Source: Cytidiella melzeri | Lineage: Eukaryota > Basidiomycota > Agaricomycetes > Polyporales > Irpicaceae | Direction: 5' to 3' | Assembly: GCA_022592445.1 (NCBI GenBank) | Contig: JABYQR010000050.1 | Location: 62,001 to 126,000, forward strand | DNA: 64,000 bases | Part shown: positions 33,301-45,331 of the stretch, one piece after another | How the letters are laid out: the number at the start of each line of letters is the position of its first letter | Numbering within the stretch: position 1 is the stretch's first letter | Program-made: the position numbers and the translations under genes | Notes under the pieces: model-generated | Database searches by the model: none | What the model was told of the DNA's origin: nothing | The model's input: the letters and a program-made list of their open reading frames with translations, nothing else

Positions 33301-33889
33301 CCTTGAGGAGAAACGCACCGAGGTAAGGTTGGCCGCGCTTCATCATATCCTTAATAGCCGCCACTACTGCAGGATTTCGCACAACGACCGCTTTGTAGAA
33401 CCCAGGAAAGAGAGGTCTGCGTTCTATTGGAAGCGCTAAGACCTGAGGGTAGATTTCCGGCACCGACTGCTTTGATATTGACGTTGTTGCTGGCGTTGGA
33501 GGATCAGGAGGTGGTGGCGGAGGTGGAGAATCCGACGAGGACCCGTCTGAGCCATCTCCGGAGGACGATGAAGAGGACGACGGAGGGGCAGACGAGTCTG
33601 GTGGTGCCTTGCCATCCTCGGGACTGTCCATCTTTATCGAGCGTGAATCACGACCCTCCCCCGTTTCATCCGTGTGCATTTGTTGTTGTGGCTGCGCACG
33701 ATTAATCCATCTCGGATAGAGAGTTGGCTCGGTGCGTTGGTAGTCGTACACTGTTGATGTGTTGAACGATCTTCGCCTTGCTGCAAGTTGTGCCCAGTGA
33801 CGAGACGGGCCCGCTTCAGATGCTAGTATGCGACTACATGACCTTACGGGTGCTGCTGAGGACGACCTAAGAAGCGAGAAGAAGTTCAT
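30343..33889 (-). CDS. PIM1: Mitochondrial ATP-dependent Lon protease
   Basis: Minus exons 32336-33889, 31984-32282, 31760-31927, 31426-31711, 30977-31375, 30656-30923 and 30343-30602 encode 1077 residues, the usual size of fungal Pim1. Start Met at 33889 gives a basic, Ser/Arg-rich mitochondrial presequence ([20 protein letters not shown]); an upstream Met at 33997 adds a less typical extension. Domains in order are the LON substrate-binding region ([20 protein letters not shown]), a coiled-coil, the AAA+ module with Walker A GPPGVGKT and Walker [10 protein letters not shown], and the S16 protease with catalytic Ser in GPSAG and Lys in VGGLKEK. An acidic insertion in the region before the protease domain is typical of fungal Pim1. 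It degrades misfolded and oxidised matrix proteins. The N-terminal Pro/Ser stretch after the presequence is low complexity. Confidence 0.96.
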
Positions 33890-34570
33890 GCGAGACCAAC
33901 CGAGGTGGGAACGTCGGCAGCGTCGTGGCCGTCGACAACAATAATGAGAACGATGACGAGTGCCCGCACAAGAGTTGTCGAATACCAGCGCTAACACGCT
34001 CGTATTTCCTTTGGCGCCATAGATGCGTAAGCGACCCGGTAAATGCCGTGCTACATCCCGCCGCCATCATGCTAACATTTATGGATATTGGGCGGGCCGC
34101 TACGATGCGTTGTGCGGCGGACGGTTAGGCTGGGTCTCGAGTTCCTCTTCCTCTACTACCAATACGTGCAACTGCTTAGTTGCTCGTCTTAGACCACTTA
34201 AAGACATATCCTACAAGGCATTCGGTCTTGTGAACGTTTGTCATGGGTCTCGGTTGTGCCGGGTCGCGAAGGTCAGTAGCATAGCTGGATGCTCTCTTAG
34301 TATACTAACATGTACTAACACCTGCTCTCAAAGGAGCCATAAGCTTCACCGCGAGAGTCTCACTTAGCCGAGACTTGAAGCGTGATATCCAGTACTCACG
34401 CCGCGCAGTTCACGATGCCGTAGTACTGTACGTGCTTGGGAAAAGGAGTTGCTCCAGCCTGGTACCGCTCATCACTTGCGAGATAAGAGCTGTATTGATA
34501 AGCTGTCAACTTTGTACAGCAGCCCTTTCATAAATCCTCTGGGCAAAGCTGAAAACTGCGGCTCTTAGCG
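33890..34570. promoter_or_regulatory. Divergent promoter region between Lon protease and amidase genes
   Basis: About 680 bases separate the two divergent start codons. Two small pyrimidine-rich tracts are present. No gene, heat-shock element array or clear TATA box is evident. Confidence 0.45.
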
Positions 34571-36721
34571 ATGACTTCCATCAGCGAAACACCCGCCCTG
34601 GTCATTCAAGCTCCCGAAATCACAACAGATGTTTTGCAACACACAGCAGGAAAGCTGGGAGTGAGAGTCCCTTCAAACGTTGAAGAGGACTTCACCGCGC
34701 TCATGAGCAGTGCTCGAGAGGCTATCCTGGAGGTTGTCGCCATGGAAGGTGCGATATATCTGCTGTAAGGTGTCTTGCCGCGGCGCTGAACCTTGTGTCA
34801 TACCCTCAAGACTTCGTCCCGCCGGCTGAGCTAGACAAGTATCCCAGAATGAACGTTGTTCGACCGCTGCCTGAGGATAATTCATATAATGCATGGGCTA
34901 CGAAAGCTACCGTTCCAGGAGCAGACGAAGGGGTTTTGTTAGGCAAGACTGTTGTACTCAAGGTTCGTGGCATCTTACATATTTCATATAGCGCATGACT
35001 GACGGTGATGTAAAGGACAACATCTGTCTTGCAGGGGTTCCATGCGAATTCGGGACGAAGGTTTTCTCAGACTGGATACCCAACACAGACGCTACTGTGG
35101 TGAAGCGTGTTCTCGAGGCCGGGGCTACTGTAAGCTGCGCTTCCAGATGTTCGGCTACTGCTTGCTAAAGTGTGTAAACTACAAGATTACTGGCAAAGCC
35201 ACCTGCGAGAACTGTGAGTGTTTTCACAATATATACATCAGTGCTCCTGAGCAGTCTGTGATGTAGTTTGTGCATACGGCGTATCAAACACCTCTGCCCA
35301 CGGCCCTGTTGGAAGTCCATATGACAAAACTCGTTCTTCCGGCGGCTCGAGCTCTGGCTGCGGTGTATTGGTAGCTATAGGTGAAGTCGATATGGCTATC
35401 GGTGGGGATCAGGGTGGATCTATTCGTATTGTAAGATAGCGCTCAAATCACCTGTCAAGCGTACTCACGCAGCTCTTCCCCATGCTACAGCCGGCGTCCC
35501 ACGTAGGCATCGTCGGCCTGAAGCCAACATTCGGGCTGGTTCCGTACACAGGTATTATATCGAGCGAAACCTCCATCGATCACGCTGGACCGATGACTCG
35601 AGATGTTCTCACAAATGCTCAGCTACTCAGGGTCATTGCTGGAGTCGACGGTCTCGATGATCGTCAAATTGCTGGCACCCCCTTCCTGACCCAAGTACCA
35701 GACTATCCTGCTCTGCTGTCTGCAGCAAAATCTGCTCGAGCTCTTCTCGCGGTTGCTGGAAAGGGTACAAGTCCCACACCTGGCGAGCCCCGTAAACTTC
35801 GCATTGGAATATTGCAGGAGGGGCAAGTTTTCCCCGAGATGGATCCTTGCATTGCCTCACTCGTCCACGATGCCGCTCGTAAATTTGAGGCGCTTGGCGC
35901 AGAGGTTGTCGAAATCAGCGTGCCTGGACACTCACGGGCTGCACTTCTTGGACGTGTGCATAGGCTGACACAGTACAACAACCTTCTCGGTCGCGCCAGT
36001 GGTACGAGACAGATTTATCAAACCGACCTTACGCAGAAGATTTTACCATGGACACAGGACAAGTTCGACAAGGTAAGTTCCAACTGTTTAGCAACTCTAC
36101 AACGCCACTGAACATATATTCAAGCTATGGTTCCTGTCTGCTGGCCTGTTGCTACAAGGCCAGTATTGTGATGAACACTTCCCTTATGTGAGTGAGCGTG
36201 ACTGAAGTAATTTGGTGCTGCCTTGCTGACTTTCTCACACGGTAGCTCCATGGCAAGACACACAATCTCATTCGGAAGTTGCGATACGAATATGACGATG
36301 CATTGAATACCGTCGACGTGCTTCTTATGCCCACGCTCCCGTGGGTTGCAAAAAAGCTACTGGTAAGTTGGCTAGCTCGACCCACATCCTTCATGTTTTC
36401 CAATTTCTGCCTTCCTGCAGCCACAAGATGCGTCTCCCTCAGACCACTTTCAAGATTATCTTGGCTTGGTGAGTAAACTCGCGACGGAATGACAAACTGC
36501 ACACTGAGGCCCTTGCCCGACAGAACACCAATACCGTTCCGTTCAACCTGACAGGCCACCCTGCACTCTCGTTCCCTTGTGGAATGCTTCCTCCACCCGA
36601 AGGCCCCGAGGAGCTGCGCCTTCCTGTCGGACTTCAGCTAGTGGGAAAGTATCACGACGAGCTGACGCTATACAAAGCTGCGTTGGCTTGGAGCGACGCG
36701 TATGATTGGAAGTCTCTTTGA
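34571..36721 (+). CDS. Amidase signature family protein
   Basis: Ten exons (34571-34748, 34811-34962, 35016-35129, 35186-35213, 35267-35430, 35491-36072, 36125-36187, 36246-36362, 36421-36468, 36524-36721) encode 547 residues. The Ser-cisSer-Lys triad is recognisable: Lys in VVLKDNICLAGVP, the cis-Ser in RSSGGSSSGCG, and the nucleophile Ser in AIGGDQGGSIR. C-terminal ALSFPCG...LPVGLQLVGKYHDE completes the fold. The enzyme hydrolyses a C-N amide bond; GGDQGGSIR is also common in acetamidase/amidase subgroups, but the substrate cannot be told from sequence. No signal peptide, so cytosolic. The fourth exon is only 28 nt. Confidence 0.93.
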
Positions 36722-37045
36722 AATCGCTGAGAAATGAAACATATTCATCACCTTCCTTGCTTCGTTAAGGGAAAAAATACGAAATCGGTTTACTCATTTT
36801 CATTACAACTTATATTGTCATCATGCTAAAACAGCAGCGTTGTGACGATGTGGCGGCTTCCTGCGAGAAGAAGATGGGCGGGCTAAACCACGTTGTTTGA
36901 GCGAAAGGAAGTCTTATACCACATCTCAAGATCATAAGGATCCATTAGAAGAGCTATTGCAAGAGCTAACGAAATTTCTCCCCAAACCTCTCGTGCGTAA
37001 TCAAGACTCTGCTTCATCCTCAAGTTACCACTCAGCAGTCTTCGC
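36722..37045. other. Convergent intergenic region between the amidase and GTPase A
   Basis: No gene seen; it holds the facing 3' ends of the amidase and of GTPase A. The two open stretches here and just beyond (to 37229) are antisense shadows of GTPase A. Confidence 0.6.
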
Positions 37046-38399
37046 TCACGATATAGCCCAACACAAGACCATCGAAGACAAGAACACAAAAAACGCCATA
37101 CTCGAGCGGGTTTGGGGCCCACCATTTCCGTCGGGCGGCGAGCCGCCCACGCCAGCATTTGCAACCTCTGCAAAGCGCCTCTGTGCTTCAGCCAACTTCA
37201 GCTTCCATTCCCTGACCCTCTCCTCGTAGAGCTCTCGCATGCTTGTCATGGCAGCTCGATGCCGCTCAATTGCCATCCGAATATTTTGCGTCTCTCGTAG
37301 GATTTGCTGTCGAGTCTTCTCGTCGATTTCTGCGCTCAGGTCGGCTTGTATCTTCTTCAACTCTCCTTCAAGGCCCCTCTCCCGCTCGCCTCCGTTCTGC
37401 ACCAACTGATTGCCCGCGTCAGTGTCCGGTAAAGCCTTTCTCTCATCGACAAGCTCTTCCTGAAGTCGTAGGGCTGCTGGGTCGTGCCACAGCAGTCGGC
37501 GCAAAATCCCCTGGGCCGCCTCCTGGGATTGGTCAACCAAGCGATCTATTTGCGCTCCCTGGTCTAGAGCCGGCTTGAAGAATTTGTCCGATCTCTTCAT
37601 TGCTGTCTCTCTGGCCTGGCCCACCTCCTTGTTGACCTCATCCCACCTATTTGTTGTGATGATCACGTTCTTGAGCGTTTTCATCCCACAAAGTTTCTGC
37701 AACATTACGAAGTTCGTCCTAGCAAGACCACCAAATCTGGTGTCCGTGATACGGTGCATGTACACGATTCCGGATAGATACTGCTTTTCTTCATACCTTC
37801 GTGAAAATTGTGAGTGGCAGAGAGTACTGCGAGAAACGCCCTGATGGCTCACATGATGTGCAGATGCACGGCGATTCTGTTCAACACTTCCACCTCGCTG
37901 AGCTCCGTATCGTCGAATCCGGGTGTATCGAATAAGACGACAGGCTGGCCATCTAACTCAAAAACTTTGGAATTTGCTACCTCGGAGGTACACGACTCCA
38001 GGTCGTGCCCCACTGGAAGATTGTCTCCACTCGCAGCATTGATGAACTGGAACCGCTCAGCGTCAGATTAGTTCAACTTCGCAAGTCCTCGATACTGTGG
38101 AATACACTATAACTTACAGTTGTTTTCCCAGATCCTGTAACTCCCATTACCCTAAATAATGATCAGTCCAGCGAATAGATGATGATCTCTAACAAACCGA
38201 CGTACGCAATGTAGATTGGACTTTCGGCGTCAACCGGAATTGCACCGGCGGCATCGCTGGCTGCTGAAACTTCGTTATCAACCTGTTCAAAGTTGCTCTC
38301 AGTCATTGGCGTCGTTCCCAGAGCTAGATCTAGAGGGTACAGTAGGTTGCTGGATGAAGCGAGGATAGGGTATTCCCAGCTTAAAAGCACTTTTGCCAT
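37046..38399 (-). CDS. P-loop GTPase (AIG1/IMAP-like), paralogue A
   Basis: Minus exons 38206-38399, 38118-38151, 37853-38046 and 37046-37796. G1 is VMGVTGSGKTT (carried by the 34-nt exon), G3 is DTPGFDD. The usual G4 position has TTNRWDE rather than NKxD. A conserved YLSGIVYMHRITD block and FFKPALDQGA follow, then a long coiled coil (SAEIDEKTRQQILRETQNIR). The C-terminus is a single hydrophobic stretch (SSMAFFVFLSSMVLCWAIS) that looks like a tail anchor. Start is uncertain: Met at 38399 is the first in the exon, but Met at 38306 (MTESNFEQVDNE) resembles the starts of the paralogues better. GTP binding is expected; cellular role unknown. Confidence 0.85.
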
Positions 38400-38625
38400 G
38401 AGGCGTCGAAGCGCTGCACGGCTGCCCTAGACCTTGGTGAGTCTACACGCTTTTCTGTCTACAAGAGCAAGCATTGTTTTGATGATAACGATCGTGCTAT
38501 ATTATAAATAAGATATATGAAGCACACGTTGCGACATACGAGTCAACTTCTAAGGACCTGACTAGTACCAAGGCGAACAACACGCGGACGCAGCCAGCAG
38601 AGACCGTGAACGTGAGGGCAGTCGA

Positions 38626-39982
38626 TCATTGCACAACACACCATAGCCCCTCGTCCTTCTCTGGCTGTGGTTGAGCTCTCTGTCGAGGAGTAATTTTCAA
38701 CGTGGGTCGGTCCTTCTCCTCGGCAACTGGCTCCTCCTCCATTGGTCGTCGACTAGGAATCAGACGTGAGTTCCCAGCCACAGACCCCGTGTTCTTGCGC
38801 TGCTGCCTCCTGATCTTCTTGAGGTCTTCGTCTACCCTCCTCGCGGTCTCGCTCATCCGTCTGTCTAGTCCCGTCCCCGCCTCCGTGAGCAATTGCATCT
38901 GCTGGTCAAGCTTCCGGACCTTCTCCCGCTCCTCATTCAGCGTCTCCCTGGTCTCCCTCAGCTCCTTCGTCATTTGTACAATAACGCCCTGCAAAGCCTT
39001 GATCTCTTCAACGTGCCGCCCTTCTGAGGTAGTGCTCTTCTCTAGCAGCTGTGCGTTTGCAGCGGTTAGCGCCTCTATCTCCTGCCGCTGTTGGTTTCTA
39101 ATCTCCTCGATCTCCTTTCGATAACGCTCCGATAGGGCCTTCCACTCTTCGTTCATGTGAAATCCCGCGTCCGTTGCTGCTAAGCTTTTCTTCTCGTCAA
39201 CCAGCTCGCGTTGTATCTGGAGAGGCTGGGGCCTATTGGCGAGGAATTGTCGGATGATGGAATGAGCAGACTGCGTCGTGTTGTCGTGACGCATCATGCG
39301 TGCGCCGTTTTCCAACGCTCGCTTGAAGAAGAGGTCATTGGACGCCAGCTGCTTCTCCCTGGCCTCTTCCTCTGCGGTGACCTCGCTCGTTGCGTCGAGA
39401 GACCACATGTTCGTTACGACCAGAGCGTTCTTGAGTGAAGACTCGCCGCAGAGCTTTCGGAAAACGGAGAAGTTGCGCTTTGCCACCCCTCCTACGCGTT
39501 TATCGGTGATTCTATGTAGGTACAGAATCCCCGCCAATAGACGTTTGTTCTCATACCTAAGATTGGTTAGTCTTCGTAAGACGCACACTCTGCGTTGGTA
39601 GATTTACTCACGTCTTCGCTAGGAAAGTCGTCACCTCACGTAGAATCTCCGCTTCACTTCGGTTGGTATCGTCAAACCCCGGACTGTCGACCAGTGTGAC
39701 TACGTGGCCGTCGAGCAGGAATGGTTCCGCCGTTTGGACTTCGGACGTGCATGACTCGAGACCTTGACCAACAGTAAGGGTTGACCCGCTGGCCTTGTTG
39801 ATAAACTGAACTCGCAAACATCAGAAATAAGCAGCCTCGTTCTACACAGTAAGACGTACAGTCGTTTTGCCAGCACCGGTCATGCCCATCACACTGTCAC
39901 CTCTCGTAGTGAGTAGTGCACACATACCGTATTGGTTGTGAACTCACAGAATGATGGCGTCTTCGTTTATTGGGTCAGTCAT
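38626..39982 (-). CDS. P-loop GTPase (AIG1/IMAP-like), paralogue B, with CaaX-like C-terminus
   Basis: Minus exons 39948-39982, 39860-39893, 39612-39805 and 38626-39556 encode 397 residues. G1 VMGMTGAGKTT, G3 VDSPGFDD, YLHRITDKRVGG, and VVTNMWS where G4 should be. A long heptad-rich coiled coil (ELRETRETLNEEREKVRKLD) fills the C-terminal half. The last four residues, CVVQ, fit a CaaX prenylation box with Gln favouring farnesyl transfer. A TATA-like GTATAAGTA lies near 40043 on this strand. The start Met (MTDPINEDAIIL) directly precedes the G1 exon, as in the paralogues. Confidence 0.88.
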
Positions 39983-40545
39983 GGTGTCGTATATGTGAGT
40001 TCGACTTCTTTCCGAGGTCTGAAATCTGAGCATGCACCTACTTATACGCCTTGTAGCTCATGACGTTCGCGGTGCCCTACATGCATGAGGCTGTAGGAAT
40101 CTAGGCCAACCACCTTCCTCGAGCCATAACTCCCCAATTCACGCTGCTGGATCTGCGTGTCAGACGCATGCAATGTGCTCGTTTAAGCCGTGGACTGCCA
40201 CCTTCAGGAACTTTACTTCGCCGAACCTCCTCCAGGCACGTTCTGTGGCAGCTTGAATACACGAGTTGGTCGCTTTGTACTTTACATGTGGACGCACAAG
40301 CAAGCACGTACTATTACACGTCCTTATGGGCGTCAAATGACAGGCATGTCACGTCGTTTCCGCCAGGCGATCGCATTTGAAGGAAACGCGCAATACTCAC
40401 GTACTGCGCCGGTGGGGTGAGTATGTCCTCGCATTCGACACATTTTTCATTCCCGTCGGCGAAGCGAAGACACAGATAAAGAGGTTTCGTGGGGATGGAG
40501 GATATTTGTCACCCATCGCCAACCCGAACGTCACACCTTCACTCG
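39983..40545. promoter_or_regulatory. Divergent promoter region between GTPases B and C
   Basis: 563 bases between the two divergent start codons. A minus-strand TATA-like GTATAAGTA near 40043 suits gene B; none is obvious for gene C. No coding sequence is supported. Confidence 0.45.
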
Positions 40546-41897
40546 ATGGCAACTCACAACTCAGGCGCGGACGCAGTCATATTGTGAGTGATGTGTATGG
40601 TTCGGCCAATACATGCTGATTTTGTTCTCTGTTAGTGTCATGGGCCCCACAGGCGCTGGAAAGACAACGGTAATCACCACCAGGTCTTGATAATTCGTCA
40701 TTGGATAGGTGCTAATCCTGGATAACCCTCATAGTTTATCAACGTCGCAAGCAAATCTGATCTGCGCGTCGGTAGTAGCCTGCAATCATGCACCGATCAG
40801 ATCCAATTCTCCCGTCAATTCCACGTGAAGGACAAAGACAACGAGAAGCTGCGACGGGTTGTCCTCGTCGATAGCCCCGGCTTTGATGACACTGAGAAGA
40901 GTGACTCGGACATTTTGAAGATAATTTGCGAATATCTTGCTTCGGAGTGAGTCCTCCACTAACGCACATGCTCCTCCCAATATTTCCGGCTATGTAGCAG
41001 CTGCTGATTCGGTGTTTTTCTCTGGTAAGGTATGAACAGAAACACCTTCTCCAAGGTGTCATCTACCTCCATCGCATAACGGACAACAGAGTGTCTGGCA
41101 CGTCCTTACGGAATCTCCAGGCGTACCAGGAACTATGCGGGACGGCCGCACTCGCGAACAGTGTCATCGCGACCACAATGTGGAGCAGGATCGATCCAAA
41201 GTTGGGAGCTAATTACGAGCAAGAGCTCAGCTCGAAGGAAAAGTTCTTCAAGCCAGCCGTCGACTACGGCGCCAAGTTCCTCCGTCACGTCGATACCGAG
41301 GAGTCTGCGCACGACATCATCAGAGAACTACTCGGGGACGAGCCCAAGCCACTTCGAATTCAGCAGGAACTTGTCGACGAGAAGAAGAAAGTGTTCGAGA
41401 CCGCCGCAGGGGAAGCCCTCATGCGTGAGCTGGCGAAGGCGGAACAAAAACACTACCAAGAGTTTTTGGAGGTGGAGAAGGAGCTGGCAGACGCTAAGCA
41501 ACAGCACGACGAGGCTATGCAGCAGGAGCTCGAGGAGGAGTACGCCCGACTTGAGGAGGTCAAGAAGAACCTCGCGGCGGAGAAGGCCAAGTTACTTGAC
41601 TTGCAGCTCAGCTTCGCTGCATTGTTGAAACCGTCGCCTCCAGAGACAAGAGGAACACGACCGTCTACAGTGGCCTCGCCAACGCTGAGTGGTGAGGGAG
41701 GCGAAGAAGGCGCGGTAATCCCGAAGAAATCTAAGGGCAGTATTCTAAGCAGTACGTACCATACTATTTACCGTGAAACCCAGAGCTAATTTATCGCTCT
41801 ACTCACAGAGCTTTCACGCTGCGTGAAATCTTTGTGGAAGCGTTTGTTGGCACTTCTTACATGGCCATGTATTGGCACTACCAATGTAGCAAAGTAA
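40546..41897 (+). CDS. P-loop GTPase (AIG1/IMAP-like), paralogue C
   Basis: Exons 40546-40583, 40636-40669, 40735-40946, 41030-41751 and 41809-41897 encode 364 residues. G1 is VMGPTGAGKTT, G3 is VDSPGFDD, then VIYLHRITDNRVSG and ATTMWSRIDP at the G4 position. The G3 exon is 212 nt here against 194 nt in the others (an 18-nt, six-residue insertion). It is the only copy with a fifth exon, which adds a basic, Trp/Leu-rich tail (KSLWKRLLALLTW) that could bind membranes peripherally. A coiled coil (EELEEEYARLEEVKKNLAAE region) precedes it. Confidence 0.87.
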
Positions 41898-42658
41898 GCA
41901 AGGTACAGCTCGTATGATCATAATGTCAATTGCAAACATACGTACTCTCCCGCCTGCCGTATATAATTCCTTTCGGACAATATCACGTCTCTTTTCGTTC
42001 TTGGTTTGAAACTGCTGGAAAGTCGTACACGCAAGCAAAAAAAAATCGAGAGCAGATACAAATTTCAAGGGTCACAAACGAGATACAGAGGTAGTAGTCG
42101 AATACATCCAAGCCACAGCTGATAAATTCTACACAGACACTTCGTAAAATTTGACGTGAAATTCATACTATACAACCACCCGAGAATACAGCCCACTAGG
42201 TACTACTACTATGTACGATGGCAACGAGGTTTCGGATGGGGCAGGAGAAATATGGAGAGATTGGTGATAATTCGTGTACAACAGACTAAGATGATTAAAA
42301 AGAGAACAGATGGTCCGACAGCGAGATAATGAGGGAATAGATAATCAGGCTAAACAGCAACCACCGCGGTTTGTGTTAATGTGGCCGACGTGCAAACGAA
42401 CCGGTCAAGGAGTCATACATGAATTTGCGTCACACGATAACTGTTTTGCCAAGCACGGAGACGCGTAATCGTGCGATATCGTTGAACTTGTCTCGTTCTC
42501 GAACTTGTTGCTTGTTGGAGCGGTGACCCGGATGTGTGGTCGATACGGAGATGGCCAACGAGAGTGAGGATGTCCAAAGACGACTGAACTACAGTTGCTA
42601 GTTTGAGCTGAGCGGCGTAATTAGCGAGTTGGCGGTGGGTGTACTCCTCACCACTCCA
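41898..42658. other. Convergent intergenic region
   Basis: About 760 bases between GTPase C and the minus-strand gene ending at 42659. No gene supported; AT-richer than surrounding coding DNA. Confidence 0.55.
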
Positions 42659-44716
42659 TCATACCGAGCTTTGCAGCAGATCTATACCGGCTCCTAAGCC
42701 CGCTGGCCCAGTGTGTCCCGACAAGCCCTCGCGATTGTTGACGGCACTGCCGCCCATGCCTTGATGCTCTTCAAACAGCTTCCTGCCGACGTTTGCCCTG
42801 AGGCTTGTAAGCTTCGCTGGGGTTCCCTGGACGGCCGGTGAAGGTGATACGTTGATGAATTCGTTGAAATTGAATGGCGCACTGTTGGGAGTTGGAGGCG
42901 CGTAAGGGCTGGGCTTGACTTCGGAAAGTGCTGGAACAGATGAAGCTCGCTCCATAAGCCCGAATTCTGAGATGGCGCGAGGGCGAGTGACTTGGTTCGA
43001 TGATGAGGGAGAAGGGAGGAGCGGAGCTGGGCAATCGTCAGTAGGCGTAGGAGGGATGACGGTCGGAGGGGCTGGGACATTCAGGTGCGAAGTACTGTCA
43101 CTACGGGATCGCTTAATAGCACGAGGGTTCAAGGGCGAAGACGGTAAGGGGATTCCAATGAGATGCTCGTGACTGCTACCATCTGCGTCTGCCGGATCGT
43201 CGATCAGCTCGGTGGACGACGACAAAACCGAGCTGAAACTACTAGTGGGGTCTCTTCGAAGAGGCCTCGCTGTCCGCTCCTCCGGTCCTGAGCCCAACGA
43301 CGGGAACAGGACACGACCCTTTAATGTCGGCTGACCGCCAAGTGAACGGAACGCGGCCATATCCTTGGACTCCTTATCCTTCGTTGTACTAGCACGCACG
43401 GGCGAGGGTGACGTGGCGAGAAACAGCATCAAATCGGCTGCTTCAGTGTCGGTTGAGGGATACTGTGTACTCGAGCTGGATAAACGACTACCGAGATGCC
43501 TCGCTTGCGCTTTAGGTGTGGTGTTACCATTCCCGGAAAAACTGCTGATTTGGGGCAGACTCTGCGTCCGTGCGTGGCGAGGCTCCACAGGAGGGGTTTT
43601 CGAGCGTGGAAAGGGACCATGAAAAGAGCCTTCTTGAGAGAGTGTCACAGAGGAAGGTGCAGTCGTTCTCGTTGAACTCTGCGCATAATGTGAGAAGGAG
43701 TGCGATGACCCTGCATCTGACGCGCCAGAGATGCTAGACCGTGGAGACGACGCGCTCCCTGATTTTGAAGGACGGGCAAGAAGCAGGGAAGTCAACGTAG
43801 CTGCAGCTTTCATATCGTCTTCGTTCTCAATGAATCCTTCAGAGCTTAGAGTGCTCTGTGGGGTAATCAACCGGCTCGAAGGGCCGGCGTCTCTCCCCTT
43901 TCCCTTCGCGCCTTTACGGGCCTTAGACTTCGATGCTGATGCGGAGGGATTGGAAGCGCGAGAGGCCTTCGAAGGGGACTTGCGTGGAGGAGTCGCGGGC
44001 GTTGACTTGGTCGGAGGAGGAACAGGGGGATCCTGCGGATTATGGATGGTTCGCGCACGCTTGGATGGTGGTGGCTGGAGTAGGGATGAGAACAGACTCT
44101 GTGTAGCGGATGCCGTTACCGGAGGAGGCGGAGGCATCGTCCCCTTACGCGTTAACCCGCGCGATGAGGCCTGCGCGTTGGCGCTACTGCCCGGTGTAGC
44201 AGTATTACTAACGGGTCTATTTGCGCTTGATTTCGAGGATGCTGCTTGGCTCTGAGCTTGTGCCTCTAGGTCAGGTAGCGTATTATGCGCGAGATTATGC
44301 ATCGCCTTGAAGGAGGCATAGGAAAGACGTGTACGAAGCCCACGAGCAAGCTGCGCGAAGGATAACAGGGGTAGTCAGTATGGGACCAAAACTCGTTAGG
44401 AACAAGGAGGATAGAGCTGTATGCAGCGTAGACAAATCGTATAAGCCGCGTCAAAGGCCACACCGCGTGTCGGATCATATACAAGGCCTCCAGCCGCGTC
44501 GAAGTGCGTAGCGTTCATCTCGCCGGAAAATTCGTGTATACTCACTTGAGATAGCTCCGCATTGGCAAAAAACCTCTGAATAGCCCTCTGCCTCTCTTCT
44601 TTGATAGTCAAAGAGGAACTCCTCGACGAGATGGAGGCAGAAGCTGTCGCTGGGGACGCCGCCAGATGCGACGGTCGGGGTGATGGCGTGGTTGCCGATG
44701 AGGACGGTGTAGTCAT
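42659..44716 (-). CDS. Ser/Pro-rich putative nuclear regulator (conserved hypothetical)
   Basis: Minus exons 44546-44716 and 42659-44350 encode 620 residues. The only compact region is at the exon junction: IKEERQRAIQRFFANAELSQ followed by LARGLRTRLSYASFKAMHNL. The rest is low complexity with basic clusters (KSKARKGAKGKGRD, KRARTIH) that could be nuclear localisation signals. The helix-forming RxRLxxAxxK pattern loosely recalls the Whi5/Nrm1 cell-cycle repressor motif. I treat that as a hypothesis, not an assignment. TATA and other promoter elements were not found in the 370 bases upstream. Confidence 0.7.
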
Positions 44717-45088
44717 GGTGCTGGATAGCCCACTGAACTTGACCGTTCCCTTCCTCGCCGCTGTGGTCGAGCTGTCGTTACGTGTAGGCTGTGGGGGGCG
44801 TCGAGAGGGAAAGGTCGAGCGACGGTGTGCGTGGGTGGTGGAGGGACGCGGAGGGCGCGTCTTCGTCGCGTCCGACCGCGGGACCTGCGCGCTGATTACG
44901 CAATTCTCTCAGAGTCACGTGTTCGTAAATTTCCCAGCGCTTGCCTCTCTTCTTCCACGACTGCGTGGCAAGATTACCCCTCGTTTTCGCCGTTCGGGGT
45001 AGCGGAAAATGAGCGTGGACGATCTCCCACAGTTATATTTTTGATCGGACCAACTCGCTCTTTGATTTTTGCCAGTGATTGGACCGAT
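44717..45088. other. Divergent upstream region of the 42659-44716 gene
   Basis: 372 bases before the plus-strand open frame at 45089. GC-rich near the minus-strand start, AT-rich around 45030-45060. No element recognised. Confidence 0.45.
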
Positions 45089-45331
45089 ATGGCGTTCGTC
45101 CCGACTCCGGATCAGACGCAATTCACAGCACCTTCCTTTTATGGACCACGCGCCGCGGAGGCGTCGCTGGAACATGCGCTTGGCCCTTCAAATACTTATT
45201 ATCTAACGTTACTAGGATCGCGACAACCGACGACGTCCTGGCGACGAGGACAACAACATCGGCACGGTTGCGCCCGTGGTAATTGCCTCGTTGATGGCCG
45301 CAGCCGTCGGATAACTTGCTCTGATAACTGA
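45089..45331 (+). CDS. Possible small hypothetical protein
   Basis: From Met 45089 the frame reads MAFVPTPDQTQFTAPSFYGP and AAEASLEHALGPSNTYYLTL, which looks protein-like, and stays open to 45331. An alternative is a 55-nt GC-AG intron (from GCGTCG after GAG, branch CTAAC, acceptor ACTAG) leading to another frame. That frame ends DEDNNIGTVAPVVIASLMAA, a plausible short membrane tail, with its stop near 45313. Neither version is recognised. The gene may be real but its structure is unresolved. Confidence 0.35.
   Translation: MAFVPTPDQTQFTAPSFYGPRAAEASLEHALGPSNTYYLTLLGSRQPTTSWRRGQQHRHGCARGNCLVDGRSRRITCSDN

Noticed and set aside
43731..44255. 174-codon plus-strand frame
   Set aside because: Antisense shadow of the Ser/Pro-rich minus-strand gene 42659-44716.
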